From Streptomyces griseiscabiei (lineage in GTDB: Bacteria > Actinomycetota > Actinomycetes > Streptomycetales > Streptomycetaceae), in NCBI RefSeq assembly GCF_020010925.1, contig NZ_JAGJBZ010000001.1, forward strand, positions 2,958,001 through 3,022,000: a stretch of DNA of 64,000 bases, written 5' to 3'. Under the pieces are notes generated by a model, which saw nothing but the letters and a program-made list of their open reading frames with translations, ran no database searches and was not told the origin of the DNA. Position numbers and translations under genes: made by a program. Positions 1-7,894 of the stretch are shown one piece after another; positions within the stretch are counted from its first letter, which is position 1; the number at the start of each line of letters is the position of its first letter.

Positions 1-865
1 GGCGCACGCCGATGGTGCCCTGGACGAGGGAGCGGTCGTAGGCGTGCAGCGGCTGGCCCAGCTCCATCATCACGTAGTTGGTGATGTCGACGGCGAGCGA
101 GATCGGGCGCATGCCGACCTTCTGCAGCCGGCGCTTCAGCCAGATCGGGGAGCGCGTCTCGGGGTCGAGCCCGGTGACGGTGCGGGCCGTGAAGCGGTCG
201 CAGCCGAGCGGGTCCGAGACCTGGACGGCGTACCCGAACGCGTTGGGGCCGGGGACGTCGAGGAGCGCCGGGTCGCGCAGCGGCAGACCGTAGGCGATGG
301 CGGTCTCGCGGGCGACGCCACGGATCGACAGGCAGTCGCCGCGGTTGGCGGTGACGGCGATGTCGAGGACCTCGTCGACCAGCTCCAGCAGCTCGATCGC
401 GTCCTTGCCGACCTCGGTCTCGGGCGGCAGCACGATGATGCCCTTGGTGCCGTCGTCGCCCATGCCCAGCTCGTCGCTGGAGCAGATCATGCCGTGGGAG
501 GTCTTGCCGTACGTCTTGCGGGCGGAGATGGCGAAGCCGCCGGGCAGTTCGGCACCGGGCAGGACGACCACGACCTTGTCGCCGACGGCGAAGTTGCGGG
601 CGCCGCAGACGATCTCCTGGGGCTCACCGGTGCCGTTGGCCGTGGAGACGTCGACGGTGCAGAAGCGGATGGGCTTCTTGAACTCCGTCAGCTCCTCGAT
701 GGTCAGCACCTGACCGACGACGAGGGGGCCCTTGAGGCCGTCGCCGAGCTGCTCGACCGTCTCGACCTCCAGACCGGCCGAGATCAGCTTGGCCTGGACG
801 TCACGACCGGTCTCGGTGGCCGGCAGGTCGACGTACTCCCGCAGCCAGGAAAGCGGGACCCGCAT
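1..865 (-). CDS. pheT: Phenylalanyl-tRNA synthetase beta subunit (partial, N-terminal part)
   Basis: The beta chain of the cytoplasmic alpha2-beta2 PheRS carries the EMAP-II-like tRNA-binding domain and the editing domain. Only about the first 288 residues are present; the frame runs open off the left edge. The N-terminus reads [14 protein letters not shown], followed by a stretch with GQVLTIEEL and CGARNF typical of the tRNA-binding domain and then [17 protein letters not shown] of the B3/B4 region. Its ATG shares one base with the pheS stop (TGATG), so translation is probably coupled to pheS. No substitutions of note are visible in the part present. Confidence 0.95.
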   Translation of the reverse strand, partial: MRVPLSWLREYVDLPATETGRDVQAKLISAGLEVETVEQLGDGLKGPLVVGQVLTIEELTEFKKPIRFCTVDVSTANGTGEPQEIVCGARNFAVGDKVVVVLPGAELPGGFAISARKTYGKTSHGMICSSDELGMGDDGTKGIIVLPPETEVGKDAIELLELVDEVLDIAVTANRGDCLSIRGVARETAIAYGLPLRDPALLDVPGPNAFGYAVQVSDPLGCDRFTARTVTGLDPETRSPIWLKRRLQKVGMRPISLAVDITNYVMMELGQPLHAYDRSLVQGTIGVR

Positions 866-1986
866 CAGATCTCCATCCCGAACGGCCGGGTGAACCGGAC
901 GTCACCCTCGACCATGTCTCGCATGTCTTCGACGTTGTGGCGGAACATCAGCATCCGTTCGATGCCGAACCCGAAGGCGAATCCGCTGTACTTCTCGGGG
1001 TCGACCCCGCAGGCGGTGAGGACCTTGGGGTTGACCATGCCGCAGCCGCCCAGCTCGATCCAGCCCTCGCTGGAGCAGGTGCGGCAGGGGCGGTCGGGGT
1101 TGCCGACGGACTCGCCGCGGCAGACGTAGCAGACCATGTCCATCTCGGCGGACGGCTCGGTGAACGGGAAGAAGTTCGGCCGCAGCCGGGTCTTCATGCC
1201 CTCCCCGAACAGCGCCTGGACCATGTGGTCCATCGTGCCCTTGAGGTCGGCCATGGTCAGGCCCTCGTCGACGGCGAGCAACTCGACCTGGCGGAAGACC
1301 GGGGTGTGCGTGGCGTCCAGCTCGTCGGTGCGGTACACGACACCGGGGCAGATCACGTACACCGGCAGCTCGCGGCTGAGCAGGGAGCGGATCTGCACGG
1401 GCGAGGTGTGGGTGCGCAGCACGACACCGGACTCGGTGCCGCCTTCCGGGCCCTGGACGAAGAAGGTGTCGGCCTCGCCGCGGGCCGGGTGGTCCGGGCC
1501 GATGTTGAGGGCGTCGAAGTTGAACCACTCGGCCTCGGCCTGGGGGCCCTCGGCGACCTCGTAGCCCATGGCCACGAAGACGTCCTCGATGCGCTCGGAG
1601 AGGGTGGTGAGCGGATGGCGGGCGCCGGCCGGTACGCGGTCGTACGGCAGCGTGACGTCCACGGCCTCCTCGACCAGCACCCGGGCGTCGCGCTCGGCCT
1701 CCAGCTCGCTCTGGCGGGCGGCGAGGCCCTTGTTGACCGCGCCCCGGGCCTGGCCGACGAGCTTGCCTGCGGCGGCCTTCGCCTGCGGGGGCAGGGCGCC
1801 GATCTCGCGGTTGGCGAGGGCCAGCGGGGAGGTGCCGCCGGTGTGGGCGACCTTGGCCTCCTGGAGGGCGTCGAGTGAGTCCGCGGCGGCGAAGGCGGCG
1901 AGCGCCTCGTCCCGCATGCGCTCGATCTCTTCGGGTTTCAGGGCCTCGACCTCTACAGGGTCGTACGACTTGTTCGGTGCCGACAT
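865..1986 (-). CDS. pheS: Phenylalanyl-tRNA synthetase alpha subunit
   Basis: Catalytic alpha subunit of PheRS (class II), charging tRNA-Phe. The 373-residue protein has a coiled N-terminal arm (about 1-90), then class II signatures: [12 protein letters not shown], motif 2 region [17 protein letters not shown], and motif 3 [16 protein letters not shown] near the end. The frame is open 27 codons further upstream, but that extension is low-complexity and does not resemble the family. [14 protein letters not shown] at 1986 with GGGAAG close upstream is the natural start. It is the first gene of a pheS-pheT operon, with a TAGACT -10 box about 90 bases upstream. Confidence 0.95.
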   Translation of the reverse strand: MSAPNKSYDPVEVEALKPEEIERMRDEALAAFAAADSLDALQEAKVAHTGGTSPLALANREIGALPPQAKAAAGKLVGQARGAVNKGLAARQSELEAERDARVLVEEAVDVTLPYDRVPAGARHPLTTLSERIEDVFVAMGYEVAEGPQAEAEWFNFDALNIGPDHPARGEADTFFVQGPEGGTESGVVLRTHTSPVQIRSLLSRELPVYVICPGVVYRTDELDATHTPVFRQVELLAVDEGLTMADLKGTMDHMVQALFGEGMKTRLRPNFFPFTEPSAEMDMVCYVCRGESVGNPDRPCRTCSSEGWIELGGCGMVNPKVLTACGVDPEKYSGFAFGFGIERMLMFRHNVEDMRDMVEGDVRFTRPFGMEI

Positions 1987-2073
1987 CTCTTCCCGTGCTT
2001 CCGATTGGCTGGCGATAGGTCCCCGTGACCGGCGCTCAGGGCCGTGTGCAGGACACAAAGGTGCCAAAGGCCG

Positions 2074-2079
2074 AGTCTA
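2074..2079 (-). promoter_or_regulatory. Likely -10 box of the pheST promoter
   Basis: On the minus strand TAGACT, a common streptomycete -10 hexamer, stands alone in the 127-base gap between the histidine kinase stop and pheS. It would give a leader of about 80 nt before the pheS ATG. No convincing -35 is seen and I found no T-box-like or leader-peptide structure. Confidence 0.4.
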
Positions 2080-2113
2080 ACGGGGTGGAGGTGGACGAAC
2101 GCGCCCGTGGTGC

Positions 2114-3250
2114 TCAGGCCAGGTAGGCCGGTGCCGCCACGGGCAACGTAAATCGGAACTCGGCGCCGCCGACGGGGGCGCGTCCGACCGTGATGGTGCC
2201 GCCGTGGGCCTCGACGATGCCCTTGACGATGTAGAGCCCCAGACCGGTGCCGCCGCGCTTGCTGCCCCGCCAGAAGCGGGTGAAGACGCGGTTCATGGAC
2301 TCCTCCGGGATGCCGGCGCCCTCGTCGCTCACCGTGACCGATGTACCGGTGTCCTCGCCCTCGCGGGGGGACGCCGTGGGCGTGACGTCAATCGTGACGG
2401 TTCCCTCGCCGTGCCGCACCGCATTTTCGAGGAGGTTGCTGAGCACCTGGTCGATCTTGTCCGGGTCGGCCCACAGGGCGGGCAGCGGCTGCTCGATCCG
2501 CAGCAGGAACCGGTCGGCGGGCTGCCCGGCGGCGACGTACGCCTGGATGTGCCGTCCGACGGCCGCGCCTATGTCGACGGGCTGCCTGCGCACTTCGAGC
2601 CGCCCGGAGTCGATCCGGGAGATGTCGAGCAGTTCGGCGATGAGCCGGGTGACGCGGTTGGCGTCGGCGTCCACGGTCTCCAGCATCAGCTTCTTCTGGT
2701 CGTCCGTGAACCGCTCCCACTTGGCGAGCAGGGTGGCGGTGAACCCCTTGACCGAGGTCAGCGGCGACCGCAGCTCATGGGCGACGGTGGCGATCAGCTC
2801 GGCGTGACTGCGCTCGGTGCGGCGCCGGGCCTCGGTGTCCCGCAGGGAGACGACGACCCGGCGGACGGGCCCGGTCGGCTCCGTCCGGACGTAGCGGGCC
2901 GATACGAGGATCTCGCGCGCCCCGGGCAGCAGCAGGTTCCGCTCGGGCTGCCCGACCCGGATGGCGAGCCCCCCGTACGGGTCGGTCAGCTGCCACCAGC
3001 GGCGGCCTTCGAGGTCCTCTAACGGGAGGGCCCATTCGAGGGGGCGGCCGAGGGCGTCGGCGGCGGGGGTGGCGGTGATCCGGGCGGCGGCGGCGTTGAA
3101 GCAGATCACCCGGCCGTTCTCGTCGGCCACGACCAGTCCGTCGGGGAGGTCGTCGGGGTCGATGCCCAGCTCGGCGAGATCGTCGTGCCGGGCCGCGGAC
3201 GGGGCGAGCACGTCACGTGCCCCCAGTGTGCTGCTCCTGCCGACCCTCAT
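2114..3250 (-). CDS. Orphan PAS-domain sensor histidine kinase
   Basis: Predicted soluble sensor kinase of 378 residues with no membrane segment. An N-terminal PAS domain (about 30-140, with ADENGRVICFNAAAARI) precedes a HisKA domain whose H-box reads VAHELRSPLTSVKGF, then an HATPase with N-box NLLENAVRHG, G1 DEGAGIP and G2 GTGLGLYIV. All catalytic motifs look intact. No response regulator lies beside it, so the partner is elsewhere. It sits between pheS and the rRNA methyltransferase, an arrangement I recall as conserved in Streptomyces (SCO1596-like). The signal sensed by the PAS domain cannot be told from sequence. Confidence 0.85.
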   Translation of the reverse strand: MRVGRSSTLGARDVLAPSAARHDDLAELGIDPDDLPDGLVVADENGRVICFNAAAARITATPAADALGRPLEWALPLEDLEGRRWWQLTDPYGGLAIRVGQPERNLLLPGAREILVSARYVRTEPTGPVRRVVVSLRDTEARRRTERSHAELIATVAHELRSPLTSVKGFTATLLAKWERFTDDQKKLMLETVDADANRVTRLIAELLDISRIDSGRLEVRRQPVDIGAAVGRHIQAYVAAGQPADRFLLRIEQPLPALWADPDKIDQVLSNLLENAVRHGEGTVTIDVTPTASPREGEDTGTSVTVSDEGAGIPEESMNRVFTRFWRGSKRGGTGLGLYIVKGIVEAHGGTITVGRAPVGGAEFRFTLPVAAPAYLA

Positions 3251-3303
3251 CCCCGTACCCCACCTCTCGCGTTGTGCAGTGGGCCCCCGAGCCCGTCACC
3301 CTA

Positions 3304-4149
3304 CTAGCTGGGCGTGACGGTGCGGCACCCTCCGAAGGCGCGCTGTGCACGGGCGGACGCATAGAGACATACGGCGGCGGCGGTCGCCAGGTTCAGGCTC
3401 TCGGCCTTTCCGTGGATCGGCACCCGGACGACCGCGTCGGCAAGCGCCCTCGTCTCCTCGGGCAGCCCCCACGCCTCGTTCCCGAACACCCAGGCCGTGG
3501 GCCCGCCCATGGTGCCCTTGTCCAACTCGTCGTCGAGGTCGTCCCGGCCCGCGCCGTCGGCGGCGAGGACGCGTACACCGACGCCCCTGAGCCCCGCGAC
3601 GGCCTCCTCGACGGGGACGCCGACCGCCACCGGCAGATGGAACAGCGACCCGACGGAGGCGCGGACGGCCTTGGGGTTGTACAGGTCCACGGACGCGTCG
3701 GTGAACACGACCGCCTCGGCCCCGGCGGCGTCCGCGCAGCGCAGTACGGTGCCGGCGTTCCCGGGGTCGCGGACATGGGCGAGCACGGCGACGAGCTTCG
3801 GCCGGGCGGCGAGGATCTCGTCGAACGGGGTGTCCAGGAACCGGCAGATCCCGACGAGGCCCTGCGGGGTGACGGTCGTCGAGATGTCGGCGATGACCGC
3901 CTCGTCGGCGAGGTGCACCCGGGCGCCGGCGGCGCGGGCCGCGTCGAGGATCTCGGTGTAGCGCTCCGCGGCGTCGACCGTGGTGAACAGCTCGGTCAAG
4001 GTGTCCGCGCGCCCGGTGGCCTCCCGGACGGCCTGCGGGCCCTCCGCCAGGAACAGCCGGTCCTTCCCCCGGAAGTTCCGCCTCGCCAGCCGCCGGGCGG
4101 CGGCGACGCGGGCGGACCGGGGGGAGATCAACTCGGGGGCGGGGGGCAT
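3304..4149 (-). CDS. TrmH/SpoU-family RNA 2'-O-methyltransferase
   Basis: SPOUT-class methyltransferase of 281 residues transferring a methyl from SAM to a ribose 2'-OH, most likely in 23S rRNA. The N-terminal substrate-binding domain includes RNFRGKDRLFLAEGPQAV. The C-terminal knot holds the three SpoU motifs: DPGNAGTVLRCADA, VFGNEAWGL and VPIHGKAESLNLATAAAV. It lies immediately downstream of rplT-rpmI-infC in the same direction, but the 336-base repeat-containing gap argues against simple co-transcription. The exact rRNA nucleotide modified is not predictable here; TsnR-like resistance enzymes share the fold but differ in sequence. Confidence 0.85.
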   Translation of the reverse strand: MPPAPELISPRSARVAAARRLARRNFRGKDRLFLAEGPQAVREATGRADTLTELFTTVDAAERYTEILDAARAAGARVHLADEAVIADISTTVTPQGLVGICRFLDTPFDEILAARPKLVAVLAHVRDPGNAGTVLRCADAAGAEAVVFTDASVDLYNPKAVRASVGSLFHLPVAVGVPVEEAVAGLRGVGVRVLAADGAGRDDLDDELDKGTMGGPTAWVFGNEAWGLPEETRALADAVVRVPIHGKAESLNLATAAAVCLYASARAQRAFGGCRTVTPS

Positions 4150-4485
4150 GGGTCACCTTTGGGTCTTGGGTCTTGGGTCGGAGAGCTCGGGGGGTTCGGT
4201 GCGTCAGCGGGTGCGGGTCCGTGGGGCTTCTCGCGCAGTTCCCCGCGCCCCTGAAAAGCAGGGGCTGCGCCCCGTGCTTTTCAGGCCCGCCGCCGGTCGC
4301 CTTCCAGGCCGCGGGGACCTGGTCTTCCAGGCCCGCAGGGGCCTGGTCTTTCAGGGGCGCGGGGAACTGCGCGAGAAGCCCCACCGGACCCGCACCCGAC
4401 AACGCACCCAAAACACCCGGACCCGCAGGCGGCAAGCACCTGCGGGTCCGGGTCACATCTCACACGGCTCAGGCCAGCGCGAGCG
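4150..4485. other. Intergenic region occupied by an inverted-repeat element
   Basis: A 336-base gap between rplT and the methyltransferase gene. It is almost filled by the long inverted repeat described at 4221-4384; no coding frame in it looks real. Confidence 0.7.
4221..4384. repeat. Long inverted repeat, copy 1 of a dispersed family
   Basis: Two arms of 36 bases, 4221-4256 and 4349-4384, are perfect reverse complements; each holds the core CTCGCGCAGTTCCCCGCG or its complement. Pairing continues outward with one extra base (GGGTGCGGGTCC against GGACCCGCACCC). The 92-base centre has its own small repeats built from CCTGGTCTTTCAGG-like words. Related sequence recurs at 21901-22022, 49910-49944 and, degenerate, at 48059-48093. 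As RNA it would fold into a very stable stem and could act as a terminator or 3' stabiliser. Confidence 0.9.
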
Positions 4486-4869
4486 TCACGCCGCCTTGGG
4501 CGCGTTGACGTCCGCCGGCAGCGCCTTCTGCGCGACCTCGACGAGCGCCGCGAAGGCGGTCGCGTCGTTGACGGCCAGCTCCGCGAGGATCTTGCGGTCG
4601 ACCTCGATGTTCGCGGCCTTCAGACCCTGGATGAGGCGGTTGTACGTCATGCCGTTCTGGCGGGCAGCGGCGTTGATGCGCTGGATCCACAGCTGACGGA
4701 AGTCGCCCTTGCGCTTCTTGCGGTCGTTGTAGTTGTAGACCAGCGAGTGGGTGACCTGCTCCTTGGCCTTGCGGTACAGGCGCGAACGCTGACCGCGGTA
4801 GCCGGAGGCCGCCTCGAGGATCGCCCGGCGCTTCTTGTGGGCGTTTACCGCCCGCTTGACGCGTGCCAC
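4486..4869 (-). CDS. rplT: 50S ribosomal protein L20
   Basis: L20 binds 23S rRNA early in 50S assembly and in other bacteria is also the autorepressor of the infC-rpmI-rplT operon. The 127-residue product begins [21 protein letters not shown] and contains [15 protein letters not shown] and the conserved [23 protein letters not shown], all typical. Length is normal. It is the last gene of the infC operon; the 101-base gap to rpmI contains a hairpin at 4938-4972. Confidence 0.97.
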   Translation of the reverse strand: MARVKRAVNAHKKRRAILEAASGYRGQRSRLYRKAKEQVTHSLVYNYNDRKKRKGDFRQLWIQRINAAARQNGMTYNRLIQGLKAANIEVDRKILAELAVNDATAFAALVEVAQKALPADVNAPKAA

Positions 4870-4937
4870 TTTTTAACTCCTTGTAGCGGGGCCGTGGTTG
4901 TCGTCACACGACCCGGAATCGATGGGGTCCCGGTCCT

Positions 4938-4972
4938 GACGTACGGCGCTCACGAGGGGCGCCGCGTACGTC
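4938..4972 (-). promoter_or_regulatory. Hairpin in the rpmI-rplT spacer
   Basis: GACGTACGGCGC at 4938-4949 pairs with GCGCCGCGTACGTC at 4959-4972, leaving one bulged base. The stem begins at the rpmI stop codon and has no following T-run. It could stabilise or process the mRNA or be a protein-binding site; no direct evidence. Confidence 0.5.
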
Positions 4973-5165
4973 ACTTGCCGAGAAGCTTCTTGATCTTCGC
5001 GGCGTCGCCCGGGGCCATCTCGGCGTTGCCGGTGAGGCGACGCGTCACGCGGGACGACTTGTGCTCGAGCAGGTGGCGCTTGCCGGCGCGCTCACGGAGC
5101 ACCTTGCCGGAGCCGGTGATCTTGAAGCGCTTGCTGGCACCGCTGTGCGACTTGTTCTTCGGCAT
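4971..5165 (-). CDS. rpmI: 50S ribosomal protein L35
   Basis: Small basic 64-residue ribosomal protein of the large subunit. [23 protein letters not shown] at the N-terminus and [16 protein letters not shown] in the middle are the L35 signature. It lies between infC and rplT in the universal order infC-rpmI-rplT and is surely co-transcribed with them. Confidence 0.96.
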   Translation of the reverse strand: MPKNKSHSGASKRFKITGSGKVLRERAGKRHLLEHKSSRVTRRLTGNAEMAPGDAAKIKKLLGK

Positions 5166-5197
5166 AGCGCCGTTCTCTCCTCGTCAGTGGCGCTCCG

Positions 5198-5221
5198 GTG
5201 CCCGGTCGTGAAACCGGGCAC
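5198..5221 (-). promoter_or_regulatory. Hairpin in the infC-rpmI spacer
   Basis: GTGCCCGGT at 5198-5206 and ACCGGGCAC at 5213-5221 form a perfect 9-bp stem with a 6-base loop, between the infC stop and rpmI. No T-run follows, so it is unlikely to be a simple terminator. A role in L20 feedback or RNA processing is a guess. Confidence 0.5.
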
Positions 5222-5296
5222 GACGGAACGTCATTTCTTTCGGTTGACACCCTGGAGTTGTGTCCAGGGCTTCCCCCGGACTCGCGTCCCGGGGAC

Positions 5297-5965
5297 TTAC
5301 GCCTCGGCAGGCTCCTCGGCCGGCGCCTCGGCTTCGACGTGCTCGGCGTCGGAGTGCTCGGTCTCGGCGGCGTTCTGCGACTTGCCGGGGTTGGCCTTCG
5401 CTTCCGCCTTCCGGGCTTCCTGCGCCTGCCGGGCCTCGGCCATCGCCTCGGTCTTCTTCTTGTGCGGACCGAGAACCATGATCATGTTTCGGCCGTCCTG
5501 CTTCGGGTTCGACTCGACGAACCCGAGGTCCTCGACGTCCGAGGCGAGACGCTGCAGCAGTCGGTAGCCCAGCTCGGGCCGGGACTGCTCGCGACCACGG
5601 AACATGATCGTGATCTTGACCTTGTCGCCCTGCTTGAGGAACCGGACGACGTGACCCTTTTTGGTGTCGTAGTCGTGCGGGTCGATCTTCGGCCGGAGCT
5701 TCATCTCCTTGATGACCGTGTGCGCCTGGTTCTTGCGCGCCTCACGGGCCTTCATGGCCGACTCGTACTTGAACTTCCCGTAGTCCATGAGCTTGCAGAC
5801 CGGCGGACGTGCGTTCGCGGCCACCTCGACCAGGTCGAGGTCGTACTCCTGCGCAAGCTCCAGGGCCTTGGCAAGCGGAACAATCCCGACCTGCTCGCCG
5901 CTGGGACCGACAAGTCGCACCTCGGGAACGCGAATCCGGTCGTTGATGCGGGGCTCGGCGCTGAT
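5297..5965 (-). CDS. infC: Translation initiation factor IF-3, probable ATC start
   Basis: IF-3 binds the 30S subunit, checks start codon-anticodon pairing and keeps subunits apart. The N-terminal domain ([19 protein letters not shown]), the linker, and the C-terminal domain with KMLR-type [17 protein letters not shown] and [12 protein letters not shown] are all present, followed by an acidic/Ala-rich tail typical of actinomycetes. Between the distal ATG at 6016 and residue I there is no GTG, TTG or ATG in frame. A strong GGAGGA stands three bases before an in-frame ATC at 5965, so I set the start there (222 residues). Non-AUG infC starts are known, for example AUU in E. coli, and serve autoregulation by IF-3 itself. 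Confidence 0.9.
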   Translation of the reverse strand: MSAEPRINDRIRVPEVRLVGPSGEQVGIVPLAKALELAQEYDLDLVEVAANARPPVCKLMDYGKFKYESAMKAREARKNQAHTVIKEMKLRPKIDPHDYDTKKGHVVRFLKQGDKVKITIMFRGREQSRPELGYRLLQRLASDVEDLGFVESNPKQDGRNMIMVLGPHKKKTEAMAEARQAQEARKAEAKANPGKSQNAAETEHSDAEHVEAEAPAEEPAEA

Positions 5966-6053
5966 GGATCCTCCTCGGTAGCACCAACACGACGGTCTGG
6001 CGGACCGCCGCGTCATGTCTGGTTGACATCAGGACCAACCATCGCGGCGCATG

Positions 6054-6084
6054 AAAAATGCCCCGGACAGGACACAGGCGGGGC
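6054..6084 (-). terminator. Attenuator-like terminator in the infC leader
   Basis: On the minus strand GCCCCG (6084-6079) pairs with CGGGGC (6065-6060) across a 13-base loop and is followed by ATTTTT (6059-6054). It lies after the predicted infC promoter at 6271-6300 and about 90 bases before the infC start, so readthrough would be needed for infC-rpmI-rplT expression. I could not work out an antiterminator by eye. Confidence 0.5.
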
Positions 6085-6270
6085 TCCATATGCTGCCGGA
6101 GCACCGCCGCGGGTGTCCCGCGGGGCGCAGTATCGGACGACTCCACCGTCCGTACGGAACGGTGGGGGCCGCCTGACCGGTGACCTGCCGTCCCGAAGGA
6201 CGATCAGGTGGGAGTTCGGAGCCTCCACTTGCGGGCCGGGCACACAGGTGTCCAGCCGGTCGTGGAAACA

Positions 6271-6300
6271 ACCATACCGGGTTCAAACCTGACGTGCCAA
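6271..6300 (-). promoter_or_regulatory. Predicted housekeeping promoter of infC-rpmI-rplT
   Basis: On the minus strand TTGGCA (-35) and TATGGT (-10) are separated by 18 bases. This would give an infC leader of roughly 300 nt, long enough for the attenuator-like hairpin at 6054-6084. It is divergent from the DUF1844 gene. Confidence 0.5.
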
Positions 6301-6359
6301 TCGGGGTGCGGCGGCTCCCGCAGGTCGGGGCGTGCGCGCCGGGGCCTATCGTGTGGGGC

Positions 6360-6716
6360 ATGAGTGACACCCCTCCTGAGAGCCCCGACTTCGACTCGAT
6401 GACCCGCGACATCGCCGAGGTCCCCGCGGTCGAGGTGATCGTGACGGTCGCCGTCAATCTGATGAGCGCCGCCGCGGTGAAGCTCGGTCTGACCGAGGAG
6501 GGCGACAAGTACAAGGACCTGGACGAGGCCCGCAAGCTGGTCACCGCCCTCGCCGGTCTGCTGGACGCGTCCGCGACCGAGATCAGCTCCTTCCACGCGG
6601 CCCCGCTGCGCGACGGCCTGAAGTCACTGCAGCTGGCGTTCCGCGAGGCCTCCGTCGTCCCGGACGAGCCGGGCCAGGGCCCGGGCGAGAAGTACACGGG
6701 TCCGGTCTACGGCTAG
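6360..6716 (+). CDS. DUF1844 family protein
   Basis: Small acidic 118-residue cytoplasmic protein of unknown function, starting MSDTPPESPDFDSMTRDIAEVPAVEVI and containing VAVNLMSAAAVKLGL, the DUF1844 core; the C-terminal helix resembles a partner-binding segment. An open frame continues upstream but overlaps the divergent infC promoter, so ATG 6360 is preferred. The TAG stop is part of the CTAG that begins the MITE-like element at 6713-6964, so the last codons may be those of the pre-insertion gene with a stop supplied or retained by the target sequence. In S. coelicolor the homologue follows infC divergently (SCO1601-like, from memory). Confidence 0.85.
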   Translation: MSDTPPESPDFDSMTRDIAEVPAVEVIVTVAVNLMSAAAVKLGLTEEGDKYKDLDEARKLVTALAGLLDASATEISSFHAAPLRDGLKSLQLAFREASVVPDEPGQGPGEKYTGPVYG

Positions 6717-6964
6717 GGCCTGTCTTCAAATTCCCGTCGTCGCCCGAAGGGCGGCCCCGCGGCGTCGTGGGGGTACCTCCCGGTCGAGCGAAGCCGAGAC
6801 TGGGGGAGCGTGCTCTCGGCGTGCCGGGCCCTGACCCGCGTACTGGACGTACTCGGGTCAGGGCCCGGTGCGGCGGTGGGGGTACCTCCCGCTCGAGCGA
6901 AGCCGAGAGTGGGGGAGCGTGCATGGCGTCGCGGGGCAGGCGGGAATTTGAAGACAGGCCCTAG
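6713..6964. mobile_element. MITE-like element with perfect 24-bp terminal inverted repeats
   Basis: Ends at 6713-6736 and 6941-6964 are perfect reverse complements over 24 bases, beginning CTAGGGCCTGTCTTCAAATT. The outermost CTAG may be a duplicated target site, the kind produced by some IS5-group transposases. No transposase frame fits in 252 bases. Inside are two near-identical copies (about 6771-6812 and 6879-6922) of GTACCTCCC-x-TCGAGCGAAGCCGAGA-like sequence, and between them a perfect 14-bp stem (6825-6838 with 6854-6867). The insertion sits on the stop codon of the DUF1844 gene. Confidence 0.8.
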
Positions 6965-6984
6965 GCCGGACACGACCTGGCCGC

Positions 6985-7713
6985 TCACCGCACGTACAAG
7001 GGCTCGCCCGGAGGCGTCGCCCCGGCCGGCAGCAGTGCCAGGTCGAGGCCGCGCACCAGGCGGGCCCGCAGTGTGTCGTCGGCGGCGAGGCGTCGGGCGA
7101 CCGCGTGGACGCTCGCGTCGTCCGGCATGCCGGGGTGCAGGACCAGGGCGAGGGTGCCGTCCCCCTGGCCGGGTCCGAGGTACGCCCGCTCCACCGCGCC
7201 CACGGCGGCGACGGCGGCGCGCACCGCCTCGATCACCGCCGGGTCGGCCAGCGGGTCCGTGGTCGTACGTCCCTCGGCGAGGGCGAGCAGCCCGGGGCCG
7301 GTCAGCTCGAACGGCACCGGTCCGGCCAGGTCCAGGACGACCGTGTCCGCCTTCTCGTGCGCGGCGGCCTGGAGCGCCTGGTGCAGCGGTACGGCGACGG
7401 GGCGGGCCGCCGGGTCCCAGAGCGCCAGCGAGTCGGTGGAGGTGAAGGCGGGCAGGGCGGTGCGGCCGCCGGCCTTCAGGGTGGGGACGGCCATGTCGCT
7501 GGTCTTCTCGCGGCGCAGACCGTTCTCGTCCACCTCGACCTCGCCGAGCACGGCCACGACGGGCACCAGCAGCCGGGCGCCGCCGAGGGCTTCGAGGACG
7601 GGGCCCACGGCGGTCCGGTCGGCGGCCCAGTCGGTGAGCGCGGCGCTCAGCCGGGGGTCGGCGGAGCCGTCGTCGTCGGAGAAGCCGGGGTCGGGGATGT
7701 TCTTGTTCGCCAC
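6985..7713 (-). CDS. SseB N-terminal domain protein
   Basis: A 242-residue soluble protein of unknown cellular role, with the SseB-type fold: LLVPVVAVLGEVEVDENGLRRE followed by GRTALPAFTSTDSL and LALWDPAARPVAVPL. In Streptomyces this family is widespread (SCO1602-like). The start is GTG at 7713. A TAGGGT box eight bases upstream suggests the message may begin at or next to the start codon (leaderless). The gene points toward the MITE-like element, with 20 bases between its stop and the element end. Confidence 0.75.
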   Translation of the reverse strand: MANKNIPDPGFSDDDGSADPRLSAALTDWAADRTAVGPVLEALGGARLLVPVVAVLGEVEVDENGLRREKTSDMAVPTLKAGGRTALPAFTSTDSLALWDPAARPVAVPLHQALQAAAHEKADTVVLDLAGPVPFELTGPGLLALAEGRTTTDPLADPAVIEAVRAAVAAVGAVERAYLGPGQGDGTLALVLHPGMPDDASVHAVARRLAADDTLRARLVRGLDLALLPAGATPPGEPLYVR

Positions 7714-7721
7714 GGTCGTCG

Positions 7722-7727
7722 ACCCTA
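7722..7727 (-). promoter_or_regulatory. TAGGGT -10 box, probably leaderless transcript
   Basis: TAGGGT on the minus strand ends eight bases before the GTG start of the SseB-domain gene and no Shine-Dalgarno sequence intervenes, fitting a leaderless mRNA. Confidence 0.45.
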
Positions 7728-7894
7728 TCGGTCCTGTCGCGGACGTTCGGCCGGGCGTTCGGCGGGACGTCCAGCCGGGCGTTCGGCGGCCGGAAACGTG
7801 GCGGTCACATCACTCACGGTTTTCTCAGCGTTCCCTGACAAGCATCTAACAATCGCCTAACCACACCCACAGCGCGGCGCACAACCATCGCCGC

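Noticed and set aside
6278..6290. tRNA T-arm-like GGTTCAAACC near the infC promoter
   Set aside because: The flanking bases do not form a five-base T stem and no acceptor, D or anticodon arms fit around it.
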